64,000 nt of DNA from Mesomycoplasma dispar (GTDB lineage Bacteria > Bacillota_I > Bacilli_A > Mycoplasmatales > Metamycoplasmataceae), in contig NZ_CP007229.1 in assembly GCF_000941075.1 (NCBI RefSeq), positions 372,001 through 436,000 of the forward strand, read 5' to 3'. Below, one piece after another: positions 1 to 11,311 of this stretch. Numbering within the stretch: the stretch's first letter is position 1; each line of letters opens with the position of its first letter. Below the pieces are notes generated by a model. That model worked only from the letters and a program-made list of their open reading frames with translations, searched no databases and was not told the origin of the DNA. The translations under genes were made by a program, and so were the position numbers.

Positions 1-1914
1 ATTGCTTCACTTGTTTCAAAAACAGCAGAATCTGAATCACCTTTACAAAAAAAAATCGCCAAATTTTCAAAAATTATTACTTTTATTGCCGCTCTTCTGG
101 CGATTTTTTTCTTTTTCATTTACATTTTTCTCGTTGCCGCTGGTGATTTTGGTCATTCTAAAGAGGCGATCGTAATTTCACTTTCACTTGCAATCGGTTT
201 TATTCCCGAAGGTCTTGTGCCACTTGTGACGATTAATTTAATTATTGGGGTAAAAAAATTAGCAAAAAATAACGCAATTGTCAAAGATTTAAAAACAATT
301 GAAGCGCTTGGGGCGGTTTCAATTGTTTGCTCTGATAAAACAGGAACAATAACTGAAAACAAAATGGAAATAGTTGATGTTTTCTATCACCAAATTGAGC
401 AAAAAACCTTTTGAAATCAAGCAGTTTTGAATACAAGTGCCTATAGTTTTTTTGAATGTAAAACCGAAAAATTTTTTGGCGACCCTGAAGAAGTTCTGAT
501 TTTACAAAAGGCAAAAAAATATGAAATTGAAAAGGAAAAATTAGAAAAAAGCTATAAATTCATAGATAAAATCCCTTTTAGTTCAAAGCTGAAATTTTCG
601 GCAATTTTTTATGAAATTGAGAGTAAAAAGTTTCTGTTTATCAAAGGTGCTCCAGAAGTTATATTCCAAAAAGCTAGAAATATTGACCATAATTTAGAAG
701 AAAAATTAGCAAAAATGCAAAAATTTGGTTATCGAATTTTTGCATTTGGTTTTTCAGAAATAAAAGAAACAGAAAAGCTAGACACAAATCTTGAAAAGTA
801 TCTTGAAAATATCAAAATTTCTGGTCTAATCGCTTTTCAAGATCCGCCGCGAAAAGAAATAAAAGCGATTGTAGAATCGCTTTCACAATCACAAATTCAG
901 ACAATAATGATAACAGGCGATAGTTTTTCAACTGGGCTTGCAGTTGCAAAAAATGTAGGAATTGTCAACCAAAATTCGCTTTTTGCTGATCGTAAAGATT
1001 GGAAAAAAGATGACTTTTGAAGAGAAAATGTGGAAAAATTCCACCTTTATTCGCGTTCACAACCTGAAGATAAATTAGAAATTGTAAGTGCTTTACAAGC
1101 AAAAAAACAAGTTGTGGCAATGTTAGGCGATGGTGTAAACGATGCGCCTTCACTGAAAAAAGCCGATGTTGGTTTTGCAATGGGGATAACAGGATCGCAA
1201 GTTTCAAAACAAGTTGCAAATGTTGTTCTTGCCGATGATAATTTCAAAACTCTCTATTCTGCAATTAAAACGGGTCGAAATATTGTTGCTAATATTAAAC
1301 AACTTTTTGTTTTTTTACTAGTTGCTAATTTTTCAATGCTTTTATCGGTAGTTTTTGCAACTTTAATTTTTAAAGAACAAATTTTTTCTAGCTTACAAAT
1401 TCTTTGAATAAACGTTGTTTCAGAAACTTTTGGCGGAGTTGCATTAGGTCTTACTAATATTGCAAAAAACGTGATGAATAAACGTTTTTTGCAGGAAAAT
1501 AAACAACTTTTTACAAAAAGGTTAATATTAAAAATTGCCTTTTGGGCAATTTTTATCACTTTTTTAGGACTTTTTAGTTTCTGACTTACAAAATCATCGA
1601 CAATTGCTTTTTTAATTATTAGCCTTGGTCTTGCTAGTCTTTCTTATATTTTAGCAACGAATAACTTACTTTTTCGGTACAAATTTGCCGATTTAAAATT
1701 TTTGCATATCGGGTTTCTGGCAAGTTTATTTTCAGTTTTACTCGTTTCGCTAGTTCCAGGAATTAATGCGATTTTTGCCCCAGAGGATTTTGAAAAGTCA
1801 TACTTATTAATTTTAAAAAATAGCAATTATTATCTTTTACTTTTGTTAATTTTAGTCCCAATTTTTCTTGACCAGATTTGAAAATTTTTTGCTAATTTTC
1901 GAAAAAAGCACTAA
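1..1914 (+). CDS. Calcium-type P-type ATPase (P2 class), 3' part
   Basis: Membrane pump that would export a cation, probably Ca2+, using ATP. The 5' end lies outside the window; 637 residues are visible. Seen: IPEGL in the first visible membrane block (residues 68-72), the phosphorylation loop CSDKTGT with Asp112, the TGD hinge (305-307) and GDGVNDAP (376-383), then a C-terminal block of about six membrane helices. PEGL in helix M4 and the long C-terminal membrane block fit the P2A/PacL group better than heavy-metal or Mg pumps. In-frame TGA codons (for example 412 and 1018) must be Trp. The TAA stop overlaps the TAG stop of the convergent tmcAL. Ion specificity is inferred from family motifs only. 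Confidence 0.9.
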
Positions 1915-2864
1915 AATTCTTGATTTTTTCAGCAATCAAGTTCAATTTTAGTTTCATCAAATTTACTTGGGTCTTCAATTTTGAACAAAATATACAACAT
2001 TGCCCGTTTAATTCGCGAATTCGTGTACCGACGGGAATTTACCGCATTTAAAAATTTTTCAAAATTTGGCTGTTCAATATGTTTTTTGAATAAATTTTCA
2101 ATTCCTTCACTAATTAGTCAAGTTTTTGCAAGTATTTCAGCTGGAGTTTCTCTGACAATCTTTTGAAATTCAGGGTATAAATTGGCAATTGAACAAATTG
2201 GCTGCTGAAATTTCATTGGTGAAAATTGCGAAATTGACTTATTTTCATTAATAAGTTGCCGTAAATAAGTTGCAGATGCAATTTTTGCATTAGGATTTTC
2301 TTCACTATATTCTTCACTTCTTTGCAAAGTATATGCACGAATTGGATAATTATTTGCAACTATTTGCTTGATATACTCAAAACCAAGAATGTCATTTGGG
2401 AGAACAATTTTTTGTCCGCTAATTTCTTCAAGGGCAAAAGCGCACGCTCTTGGAAAAGAATAGCCTAATTTAAGCGCATATTTCAAAAAAGCATTGTAAG
2501 CATCTTGATTATCATTTCACAAATTCGCAAGATGATACAAATTATCGACATCATTTGATTCAGAACCGAAAATTATTTTATCAATTTTATGTTCATTAAT
2601 AATTTTAAGTGCACCTTTGGCAAAAATATGAGCAGCTTGCGTTGCGAATTCAAACGGAAGTTTAATTATAAAATCAGCACCATATTTAAGGGCAATTTTA
2701 CTTTTAGTCTCAAAATTAACAAGACTAATTTCCCCTCTTTGTGTAAAATTTCCACTTAAAATGATGTAGATTTTATCATTAGGAAAGTTTTTCTTAACAT
2801 AATCAAGTTGATAAATATGCCCGTTATGGAAAGGGTTGTATTCTGCGATAATTGCAATTGCCAT
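1911..2864 (-). CDS. tmcAL: tRNA(Met) cytidine acetate ligase TmcAL
   Basis: Enzyme that activates acetate with ATP to make N4-acetylcytidine at the wobble position of elongator tRNA-Met (family knowledge, YlbM/TmcAL). The N-terminus carries the nucleotidyltransferase signature [10 protein letters not shown] (residues 8-17), followed by SGNFTQRGE and a [20 protein letters not shown] stretch, all typical of the family. It has 317 residues against about 400 in Bacillus, so the C-terminal domain is shortened. TGA at 2517 and 2118 are read as Trp. It starts 17 bases after the nanE stop, preceded by an AAGAAGG-like ribosome site, and is probably the last gene of the sialic acid transcript. Confidence 0.88.
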
Positions 2865-2881
2865 ATTTAAGACCTTCTTTT

Positions 2882-3580
2882 CTAGCCAATTTCTTTGCGA
2901 ATTTTGTCAACAAAAAATTTAGTGATGACATGAGGACGAGTTATCATTGATCCAACAACGACTGAATGCGCGCCAATTTTAAAAGCATCAATTACATTTT
3001 GCGGTTCATTAAAACCGCCTTCAGCGACAACTTCAACGCCAGTATTACGTGCTTTTTTAACCATTCAGCGTAAAAATTCGTAATTATTTTCAATATTATC
3101 ACGATTTTGCGTGGTTTCTGTATAACCACGCAAAGTTGGCGCGATATAATCGAATTTTAGTCTAATTGCATTTTCAACATCTTCATAATCGGCACAATCT
3201 GCTAGTAAATATTGGTTTTTTTTTCGATTTTTATGGAAAAAATCAACAATTTCATCAAGGCTTTCTGCTGGTCTGTTGCGCAAAGTTGCATCAATTGCAA
3301 TTATTTGATTATCAAATTGCATTAATTCTTTCATTTCAGCCAAAGTTGGCGTAATAAAAACGCTTGAATTTACGTATAATTTTTTAATCAAAGAAATCAA
3401 AGGCGCTTTTTGGTTTAACTCAAAAAAATCTTTGACATTTTCAATTTGTGAAGTTCTAATTCCGTCAGCACCGCCTAAAAGCACAGCTTTCATCACTTTT
3501 TGCATTATTTTTGCTCCATAGAGCGGTTCTTCTTCGAGCGCCTGGCATGAGACAATGAAACTATTTTTTAAAAGACGCAT
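2882..3580 (-). CDS. nanE: N-acetylmannosamine-6-phosphate 2-epimerase
   Basis: Converts ManNAc-6-phosphate to GlcNAc-6-phosphate, the step after NanK in sialic acid breakdown. The 232-residue protein opens with [18 protein letters not shown], then [14 protein letters not shown], and near the end has [13 protein letters not shown] and [14 protein letters not shown], matching the NanE TIM-barrel phosphate site. Length fits the family (about 220-235). TGA at 3065 is Trp. The ATG follows GGGAG by 4 bases and the stop of the symporter gene by 9 bases, so the two are co-transcribed. Confidence 0.93.
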
Positions 3581-3589
3581 TTTTCTCCC

Positions 3590-5434
3590 TTAATTAGCGT
3601 TTTTTGCTAATTTTTCTTTTATTTTTTCATATTCAACTAACTTTTGGTTTTGCAATTTTTCGATTACAGAGAATTCTTGATTTGCTTTAATTACCTCATT
3701 TTCTCTATAGTTAGGATGTCCGAAAATTAAAATTTTATACCATTTTGGCATTAAATTTGGAATATTTTTTGCAATTTTTTTGGCAATTTTTTGTAACTTG
3801 AAATCATTTTTGGCAATTTGCTTTTCTAATGCGATTAATTTATCAAATTCAGGTGTTTTTGTCCAAATTGTTAAATTTTTTAAATTTTTTTCTTTTTTAT
3901 TAAAGAAATTGAAAATTATTGAACCAAAATAGGCAAAAAAATTAGTAAGAAAAAAGGAAATTAGCGCCACATATTCGCTTGCAAATTCAATTACTAAATT
4001 TTTAGGGATAAGTTTTTTGTTTGTAAAAATTCATAGAAACAAAGCGCAAATAAAAGCGACACTAATTCCGAGAACAGCACCAAAAGAATTTGTTCTCCGA
4101 GTCAGAATTCCTAACATAAAAATCGCACCAATTGGGACGCCAAAAAGTCCAACTATCGCTAGAAAAAGTTCGAATAAATTGGTTTGACCTGAAAAAGCTA
4201 AAAGAAAAGCGACTAGCATTCCTTGAATTCCGAAAAATGTGATTAAAATTTTTGAAATAATCAACATTTTTCGGTCTTTTATAGCTGGTTTTTTCTGAAA
4301 TTTACGGATTGGTTCAATAAAATCGCTGACAATAACATTAACTAACGAGTTCATTGAAGAAGAAATTGTCGACTGACTTGCGGCAAAAATCGCGGCAATA
4401 ATCAAGCCTGAAAGTCCTGCTGGTAAAACTTTTATGATAAAAAAAGAAAGAAGTTGATTATTTGCCGCGTTTTCGCGACCAACAATTTGGTCAATTGCGT
4501 CTTTGGCATCAACATTAAAACCTTGAGATTTATAGTAACTATACAACATTGAACCAACGCCAAAAAAGACAAAAATTGTGATAATGGTCAAAATTATATT
4601 AATATAGATAGTTTTGTTAGTTCCTGAAATAAATTTTGAAGTTTTATATCTTTGAACAATATCCTGAGATGCGGTATAGGAAAAAATAGTTTCAACGTAT
4701 TTTCCTAAAAAAAGCAAAAACATCCCGCCACTAGCTGCACTTATTTTTCACTGACCTGCATTAAAAACTGATTGTAGAATATCTTTTTGACTCCAGTCAG
4801 TTTTTGCTAATCCAAAAATGAGAATGCAAATAATTCCTAAAAGTAAAACAAGACCTTGAATTGCATCAGTTCATAAAACCCCTTTAAAACCGCCTAAATA
4901 AGTGTTTAAAATCACAACTATCGCCATAATTCCGACAATTAAATAGATATTCAAATCAACAAAAAGTGACAATGTAAGCGCGGGAATATACAAAACAATC
5001 GCAATGCGAACGATATGAAAAACAGCAAATAAGCCACCACTCAAAGCCCGAATTAGGTAATTATAACGACTTTGGAGATAAGCATAAGCGGTATTTGCGC
5101 TAATTTGACGATAAAAGGGAATAATTCATTTAATTAAAATTGGGCTAATCAAAATAATTGCAACCTGTCCAACAGATCACATTCATCCTGTTTTAAAAGC
5201 AAGACCAGGAAGCCCTAAAAAAGTAAGTGAAGAAAGTCCGGTCGCCCAAATTGAAAGGGCAATAACAATTGCTGGAACTTTAATTGCTTTAGCCACTAAA
5301 TAAGAATCAGTGCTTTTTTGCTTGTTATTTTTTTCCTGATACCAAAAAAATAACCCAAGCACTAACATTGAAAGTATATAAATTGCTAAAATAATTCAAT
5401 CAGTTACGGAAAAACTAGCTTTATTTTCAGGCAT
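3590..5434 (-). CDS. Sodium:solute symporter, probable sialic acid transporter
   Basis: Membrane transporter of the SSS family, 614 residues, with about 13 hydrophobic segments. The start is an ATG at 5434 behind AAGGAG. Seen: a Gly/Pro-rich early helix block (ATGLSSLTFLGLPGLAFKTG), a YLGGFKGVLWTDAIQG segment, and SQSTISSSMNS, which resembles the sodium-site helix TM8 of this family. Its place between nanA and nanE makes sialic acid (N-acetylneuraminate) the likely substrate; that is inference from context. A lysine-rich cytoplasmic tail of about 90 residues extends past the last helix. Several TGA-Trp codons are read through. Confidence 0.85.
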
Positions 5435-5488
5435 ATTTTCTCCTTTTTTTCTAATTTTCTAATTTTTTTAATTAGAAAAAAGTAAATA

Positions 5489-6370
5489 TTAGTCTAAGAA
5501 CTTTTCTTTAATTTCAAGAGCTTTTTTCTTTAATTTTTCTTGATTAATTTTTTTAAAAGGAAGGCGATTATATCCTGCATCTACGCCATAAAGTTTCATA
5601 ATTTCTTTAATTGTTTGCATTAGACCAACTTCTAAAAGCGACTGGATGTAGTCGTTATAGATATGAATTTCGTTTTTAAATGCTAAAAAATCGCCTTTTT
5701 TTGCTAAATTAATGATTTTTCTTGCCTTAATTGCGTTTGTATTATAAGTTGAACCGATAAATCCACGCGCACCTAAAAGGTAGGCGAGTCCAAATGCTTC
5801 ATCAAAGGCATACATTCAAATTTTTTCTGGATAAGTTTTGATTAGTCTTTCAAATAAAAAGATATCATTTGAACCAAATTTGCAACCGATAACATTTTTA
5901 AGATTCAAAATACTACCAAATTGTTCGATGTTAATTTTTGAACCTGCAAGTTGTGGTAAATAATAAATAAACATCGGTAAATCAACGTTTTTTGCAATTT
6001 CTTCATAGTAATTTTTAATTTCATCAAATGAAAAATTATAATAAAAAGGTGTGATTGCGCTGATTGCATCAAAACCGAGTTTTTTGGCTGTTTTTCCAAG
6101 TTTGATCGCTTCTTCAAGATTCAAACTTCCAATTTGGGCGATTAATGTTACCTTATTTTTTGCCTTTTTGGCTACAATTTCATAAATTTTTCCCCGTTCT
6201 TCAACAGATATTAGCAAAAATTCACCCGTTGAACCAGTGACATAAAGACCATCAACTTTTTGGACATTAATTAAAAAATCAAGAATATCCTCAAGATTTT
6301 CAGTCATAAGTTTACCTTTTTCATCAAAAGGACTAATTAATGCAGGGAAAAACCCGTGATATTTTTCCAT
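5489..6370 (-). CDS. nanA: N-acetylneuraminate lyase
   Basis: Splits N-acetylneuraminate into ManNAc and pyruvate by a Schiff-base mechanism. The 293-residue protein is a full-length DHDPS/NAL-type TIM barrel: GSTGE substrate loop (residues 46-50), catalytic Tyr137 in FIYYLP, and the Schiff-base lysine Lys164 in IGCKFGSND. TGA at 5816 encodes Trp. The ATG sits 4 bases after AAGGAGAG. It is the first gene of the nanA-symporter-nanE-tmcAL run, with a promoter directly upstream. Confidence 0.93.
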
Positions 6371-6435
6371 TTCTCTCCTTTTTCTATAAAAAAATCTTTT
6401 ATATTTATATTTTATATATATTTGTATATAAAATA

Positions 6436-6446
6436 ATTATATTATA
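6436..6446 (-). promoter_or_regulatory. Candidate -10 box of the nanA transcript
   Basis: Two overlapping TATAAT hexamers on the minus strand, about 65 bases upstream of the nanA start and immediately downstream of the nanK terminator, suggest that nanA has its own promoter. No clear -35 box, as is usual in mycoplasmas. Hexamers of this kind also occur by chance in such AT-rich DNA. Confidence 0.4.
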
Positions 6447-6478
6447 AAAAAACCCGTATTTTAGCTAAAAACGGGTTT
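6446..6478 (-). terminator. Intrinsic terminator after nanK
   Basis: An 8-bp perfect stem (AAACCCGT / ACGGGTTT, outer arms at 6450-6457 and 6471-6478), extended by T/A pairs inside, is followed on the minus strand by a run of T. It lies 36 bases past the nanK stop and separates nanK from nanA. Confidence 0.8.
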
Positions 6479-6513
6479 GTTGATTGTTAATTAGTGTTTT
6501 ACTAATCTGATTA

Positions 6514-7377
6514 CTAAAAATTAAATTTTTGCTTCAAAAGATAAAAAGCACCGAGCATACCGGCGTTATTTTTTGATTTTGCAATTAAAAGTTCGCATTT
6601 ATAAGGTGTTTGTTCCAACATTTTTCGGAATTTTTGCTGAATTTTTTCAAAGTATTTCTTATTTATATAAGAAAACCCGCCACCGATAAAGATTTTTTCT
6701 AAATTCTGGAAAATTGCAAGTTGATAGGTAAATTCAACCACTTTTCGGAAATAATCATCAATAATTCTTTGAAAATCAGCGTCATTTTGGTACAAATTAT
6801 CAAAATTTTCGTAGTCAGAAATTCTGACATTATAAAGTTTATTAATTTTTTTATCAAGCGAACTAAAAGAAAGTCAATCATCAAGTCTTTCGCCTTCATA
6901 AATTAGATAACCAAATTCACCAGCAAGAAAATTTGATCCTCGAACTAATTCGTCTTTAACAATTCCAATCCCAACACCAGTTCCTAATGTCACTGTTGCA
7001 TAATTTTTTAGATTTTTGTGATAAAACTTTTCGGAAATTGCAGCGGCATTTGCATCATTTTCAACAATAACAGGCAAATTGAATTTTTTTTCCAAAACAG
7101 AAAAATCACTACCAAAATACGCCAATGTTTTATGATTTACAAAGATAATTTTCTTTTTTTCAACATCAACTCCACCCATTGTAGCGATAGCGATTCCTTT
7201 GATATCTTTAGAAAAAATTGAATTTTCTAAAATCGAGTTGATAATTTCTTCTAGATCCTTTAGAATTGAACTGATGTTAGTTTTAAAAATTTTTCTTTCG
7301 TGGAAAAAGTTTTTATTATCAATAATTGCCATTTTAATGTTAGTTCCGCCAATATCAAAAAGAATGAATTTTTCCAT
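6514..7377 (-). CDS. nanK: ROK-family sugar kinase, probable N-acetylmannosamine kinase
   Basis: Would phosphorylate ManNAc to ManNAc-6-P between NanA and NanE. The 287 residues show the ATP phosphate motif FDIGGTN near the N-terminus, the ROK active-site stretch VENDANAAA, and a second phosphate loop TLGTGVGIGIV. The usual ROK zinc motif (GH...CxCGxxGCxE) is absent: the matching stretch reads GEFGYLIYEGERLDDW with no His or Cys. The reading frame is open to 7428, but the ATG at 7377 has a GAGGGA site 5 bases upstream and places DIGGTN at the normal distance. NanK is assigned from neighbours; another hexosamine kinase is possible. Confidence 0.82.
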
Positions 7378-7429
7378 TTTTCCCTCTCGGTCAAAAATCT
7401 TTGTTTTTATAGTACTTTTAAATTTCACT

Positions 7430-7445
7430 AACCTGAATTCAGGTT
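7430..7445. promoter_or_regulatory. 16-bp perfect palindrome, candidate operator of nanK
   Basis: AACCTGAATTCAGGTT is a perfect palindrome. A minus-strand TATAAT lies at 7458-7463, so the palindrome would sit at about +5 to +20 of the nanK transcript, a position where a bound repressor could block initiation. No regulator gene is visible nearby. It could instead be a chance palindrome or weak hairpin. Confidence 0.4.
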
Positions 7446-7457
7446 TTTCCTTAAAAA

Positions 7458-7463
7458 ATTATA
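7458..7463 (-). promoter_or_regulatory. Candidate -10 box of nanK
   Basis: TATAAT on the minus strand about 80 bases before the nanK ATG. Upstream lies a short tandem repeat of AACTTATAT units (7462-7495), which may be promoter-spacing DNA. Confidence 0.4.
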
Positions 7464-7514
7464 ACTTATATATAACTTATATATAACTTATAAATGTAAA
7501 AGAAATTAAAATAA

Positions 7515-7675
7515 GGGAGTGTTTATAATTTTGTGTTTTAAATTTTTATGGATTTTTCAAATAGAAATCTAATTTAATTTTACATTATTTAACCATTAGG
7601 GAAAATAATTTCTAATTGTTTTTTAATTATGTCTCAATTTCTTACCTGGCTTTGTCATTTTATAGATGCGCTTTT
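7515..7675 (-). mobile_element. IS256-family end remnant (3' end)
   Basis: About 160 bases from GGGAGTGTTTATAATTTT onward match the end of the larger IS256-like copy starting at 17657 nearly base for base, with a few substitutions. This is the end carrying the 3' end of the transposase. The similarity fades after about 7675, so only a stub remains. It marks the left edge of the accessory island. The stretch from here to 7873 shows no gene. Confidence 0.7.
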
Positions 7676-7873
7676 GCAAAAAAACAATCTGATTGATGGC
7701 TAAAAATTTTTGTTGCTTTGCAACTGATTAATATTATTTATGTAATTTAATAGTTTTTTTATAAGATAATAAAATTCTAAATTTTAGTGTAAATTATTTA
7801 TGCGCAATTAACTTGTGCCTTTAGTCTAATAAGAAATTCTCACAGAAAAATAAGGCTTGTTTTAATACAATAC

Positions 7874-7898
7874 CAAAAATCCCGCCACTTTGGCGGGA
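7874..7898 (-). terminator. Intrinsic terminator at the end of the exporter operon
   Basis: TCCCGCC - ACTTT - GGCGGGA is a 7-bp GC-rich perfect stem, followed on the minus strand by TTTTT. It lies just past the end of the broken membrane protein gene and probably closes the transcript that starts at 13865. Confidence 0.85.
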
Positions 7899-7926
7899 AT
7901 TTTCTTTAAAGTTTTGAATTGTTATA

Positions 7927-8844
7927 CTAGTCAATAAATCAACTTACTTTTTGATTGGCAATAGTTACATTTTCAAAATTTTGACCTTCAATATTAATTG
8001 TGGCTACAAAATAGCATAAAAAATCATTGGTTAGTTTGTGGTGGTTATTTTTTGAAAGTATTAATTTATTTGTGCTTTGATTTTCTAAAAAATTTACCCA
8101 ATTCTAAATTTCTTTAGGAAGATAAAATCTGATAAAAATACTTTTAAAGGCTTTTTTAGATTCTTCAACAGAAACAGTCAAAAGATTTCTAAAAACTTGT
8201 ATTAATTTGATTGTTGATTGATTTAATCATACTCCGGCAGCAATACCAATAACAAAAAATATAATACCAGTTATCACCGAATATGTAAAATTAGGAATAA
8301 CAGATAAATTATTAACTTTTGTTATAACAACTGAAAGCATTGTTGTAATCATAAAATAGTAAGATAAAGCAAGGCACGCAATTAAAATAGTAACTAAAAA
8401 TGATTCAACAATGTAAAATTTTAAAGTAATCTTGTATAAAAATTTTTGTTTTTCTTCATAGTCGGGATCTTGTTCATTAAATTTAGAAGCAATTAAAGGT
8501 AATTGACTTTTTAACCAAGTACTATAATTTGAAATTCTTTTTGCAAATCGAGCTGCATTTTTTTCAATTCTTAAAAGTTGGGGAAACTTTTCTTCAAGTT
8601 TTTCATTTGATAAATTCAAAGCCTCTTTTTTGTATTTGGGAATAAATCAAATGTATCTTGAAAAGTTAAGAAAAATAAGCAAAAAAATCGAACTAAAAAT
8701 AAATATTCTTAAAATAAGTATATGTTCAGTAAATAAGAATTGAAAAGGTGTGGCTAATGCAAGAATAAAGAATAAAAAAACGCTTGAAACAACATAAACG
8801 GGTTTAAAAAACAATAGTCTATAAAGTAGTAAAATTGATTTCAT
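7927..8844 (-). pseudogene. Membrane protein gene interrupted by in-frame TAG
   Basis: The ATG at 8844 has AGGTGG upstream and opens a 246-codon frame that stops at TAG 8104-8106. The same frame then continues open for another 58 codons to TAG at 7927, and this tail (HHKLTNDFLCYFVATINIEG) resembles the C-termini of the two proteins encoded at 18838-20348 (DLYYFLIWGTHF and ALFYFLIWGIHF). I therefore read it as one 305-codon gene with a nonsense mutation. Seen: two N-terminal membrane helices, a charged loop of about 80 residues, then two more helices. It follows the exporter gene by about 80 bases in the same direction. A shorter functional product cannot be excluded. Confidence 0.6.
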
Positions 8845-8923
8845 TTTAATAACCACCTGCGATAATTTTTTCTAAATCAAGTCTAAATTAGTATGCTAAT
8901 TTAGATGCAATAGAGCCTAAATA

Positions 8924-11311
8924 TTATAAACTATTTTTAAGAAGTTCAGTAACAGGTTTTTTGTAATATCTTAATGATATGAAAAAATAGATAAGAAAAA
9001 TAAGTAAGCTAGTTGAGAATCAAATTGAAATGAAATTGATAAAAATTTGTGTATAAGTTGGACTTATAAAATCAGCGGTTGTTATCAAATTATAAAAATA
9101 TGGCATACTAGGCAAACTTATTATTAGGCCTGATATTAAAATTAAGGATGAAATTACAAAAATATTTAATATGTGTAAGAAAAAGATTTTTCTAGTTTTT
9201 TCGCCTAGTGATTTAAGAATTCCAATTGATTTTATCTTTGATTGTGTTAGATTTTTTGCATAAAGAACTGAAAAAACTACTAATAAAACTATAAGAATTA
9301 TTTGAATAACAAGTAAAGCTGCTTTTACTAAAAAAGTGGAGCTTAAAACTAAAATTTTTATTGATTCAAGATCGTTTGAATATAAAAAATTTGAAAAATC
9401 CTTTTTAAATGAGGCTAAATTTTCACTGATATTGTCAGATTTTAAAAATATTTTTGCACCACGCGGTCTTATTTCGTTTCTATATTCATCACCATCATTG
9501 TGCATTATGATTTGGTGGTTAAATTTATGTCTTTGTTCTTCGGGCGCGCCAGATTCTGATTTTTGTTCCTGCAAATGATGGTTTTCCTTTAGATCAAAAG
9601 TTCCGACTATTTTAAAAGGAATATCTTGTCCAGTTTTGTTTGATAACCGAACTTTAGACCCTATTTTTAGCTTCTCGTATTTGTCGATTTTAAAATCATT
9701 GTTTTTGTTTAATTCAGTAACTCTATTGTTAAAATTATCTATAATATTATTTATTTCATCAATAGTGTTAACTGAAACAACAATCTCATCTTTATTTTTA
9801 GGAAGCCCACCATCACTAATTTTTAAATTTTCTACCTTTAAATCTTTTAAAAAATGTTTTTTTTCAACTACAAATACTTGAAAATTTCTTGTATTCAAAG
9901 GACCGATTGTTATGTCGCTGAAAAGCGAATCGCCGACTGTGTTTTTACCAAAAAAAGCTTCATTAATTTTTTTTGGTAAATTATAATGTAAAAAAGAGGG
10001 TATTCTGCCAAAGGCATCAGTTGAATAGTTTACTCCGACAATAGTGACTTCAAAAATTGTTGAAATTTCATCAACATTCGAATTACGTATAGCTTTAATT
10101 TTAATTTTTTTGCCAATAGGATCAGTAATTTTTAATTTTGTGACAACTGAATTTGAAATAATTATCTCATCTTCATTTTGTATAAAATTACCTTGAAGGT
10201 TTTTGTCATCAAATTTAAACCTATTTTTAAAAAAATCAGATTGGTCGATTAATTCAATAGCATCTTTCTCAGAAATTAATTCTTTGCCCTTATTATTATA
10301 AGTAAAAGCAAAGTTTTGAGTTGAATAAACGGGAATAATTTTATTAACAATGTCTTTTTTAGCATTGAATTTCTCAATTTCTCCGTCAAAAAATGGTGAT
10401 ATTCCCTTTTTTTGAACCTCAAAAGAATCCAAATTGTATTGATGAATTCGTTGCGAGTCAACAGCATTCGCTCGCGTATCAAGTGTAGCAAATAAATTTA
10501 GACTTAAAATGCTAATTAGAAATGTGATAATTAGTAAAGTTGTAATAATTATTTTATTTTTAAAATCTAGCTTCAAAAATAAAATAATTGATTTTAATTT
10601 GTCACTTATTTTTAAAGGTTTTTTTTCAAATTTAAAATTATAATCAGTTTTATTTAAAGATTCGGCCTTATTTATTTCTTCGATTTTATCAATTTCTAAT
10701 ACAGACTCATTTTTTAGATAAATTATTCTATCGCCGTATTTTTTAGCAAGATCTAAATTGTGGCTAACTATCAAAATAGTTTTATTTTTCTTTAATATTT
10801 GTATTTTTTCAAAAAGAATTTTAGCATTTTCGAAGTCAAGATTTCCAGTAGGTTCATCTAACAAAATAAAATCAGATTCACGCGCTAATGATCGCAAAAT
10901 CGCAATCCGTTGTTTTTCACCGCCTGATAAATTACTTACATTATTTGCTAAATTTTCTTTTGAAATATTAACAAAACTTGCATTTTCTTCAATATTCTTT
11001 TCATCAATATTAAAATTTATCGCATTTGCGCCAATTTTAATATTTTCCATACCAGTAGCAGATTCAATTAGGTTAAAATCTTGAAAAACAACGTCAATTA
11101 AAGGGTTTTTAACAATTTTGTTATCTTTATAAAAAAGAATTTCACCTCCATCTTTTTGACTAAAATTAGCGATTAGGTTAATAAGAGTAGTTTTCCCAAT
11201 CCCAGAAGGTCCAACGACAAAGATCAACTCATTAGACGGGATGTCTAGGCTAAAATTTTTAAAAATAGCTCTTTGGTTAAAATTTTTAGTCAAATTTTTA
11301 ATTTTTATCAT
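8924..11311 (-). CDS. ABC exporter with fused ATPase and FtsX/MacB-like permease
   Basis: A 795-residue single-chain transporter. The N-terminal ATPase has Walker A GPSGIGKTT (34-42), Q-loop Gln77, signature LSGGEKQR (128-135), Walker B FILLDEPTGNLD (148-159) and H-loop His184; GNLD is typical of the LolD/MacB class. After a linker come a first membrane helix (about 255-275), a roughly 380-residue external domain, and three C-terminal helices with an FtsX-type loop (IGILKSLGEKTRKIFFLH), ending in PVTELLKNSL. MacB-class proteins move proteins or peptides from the outer face of the membrane rather than import solutes. It overlaps the upstream gene by 14 bases. Likely cargo: the exported protein of the same operon (inference). 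Confidence 0.85.
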
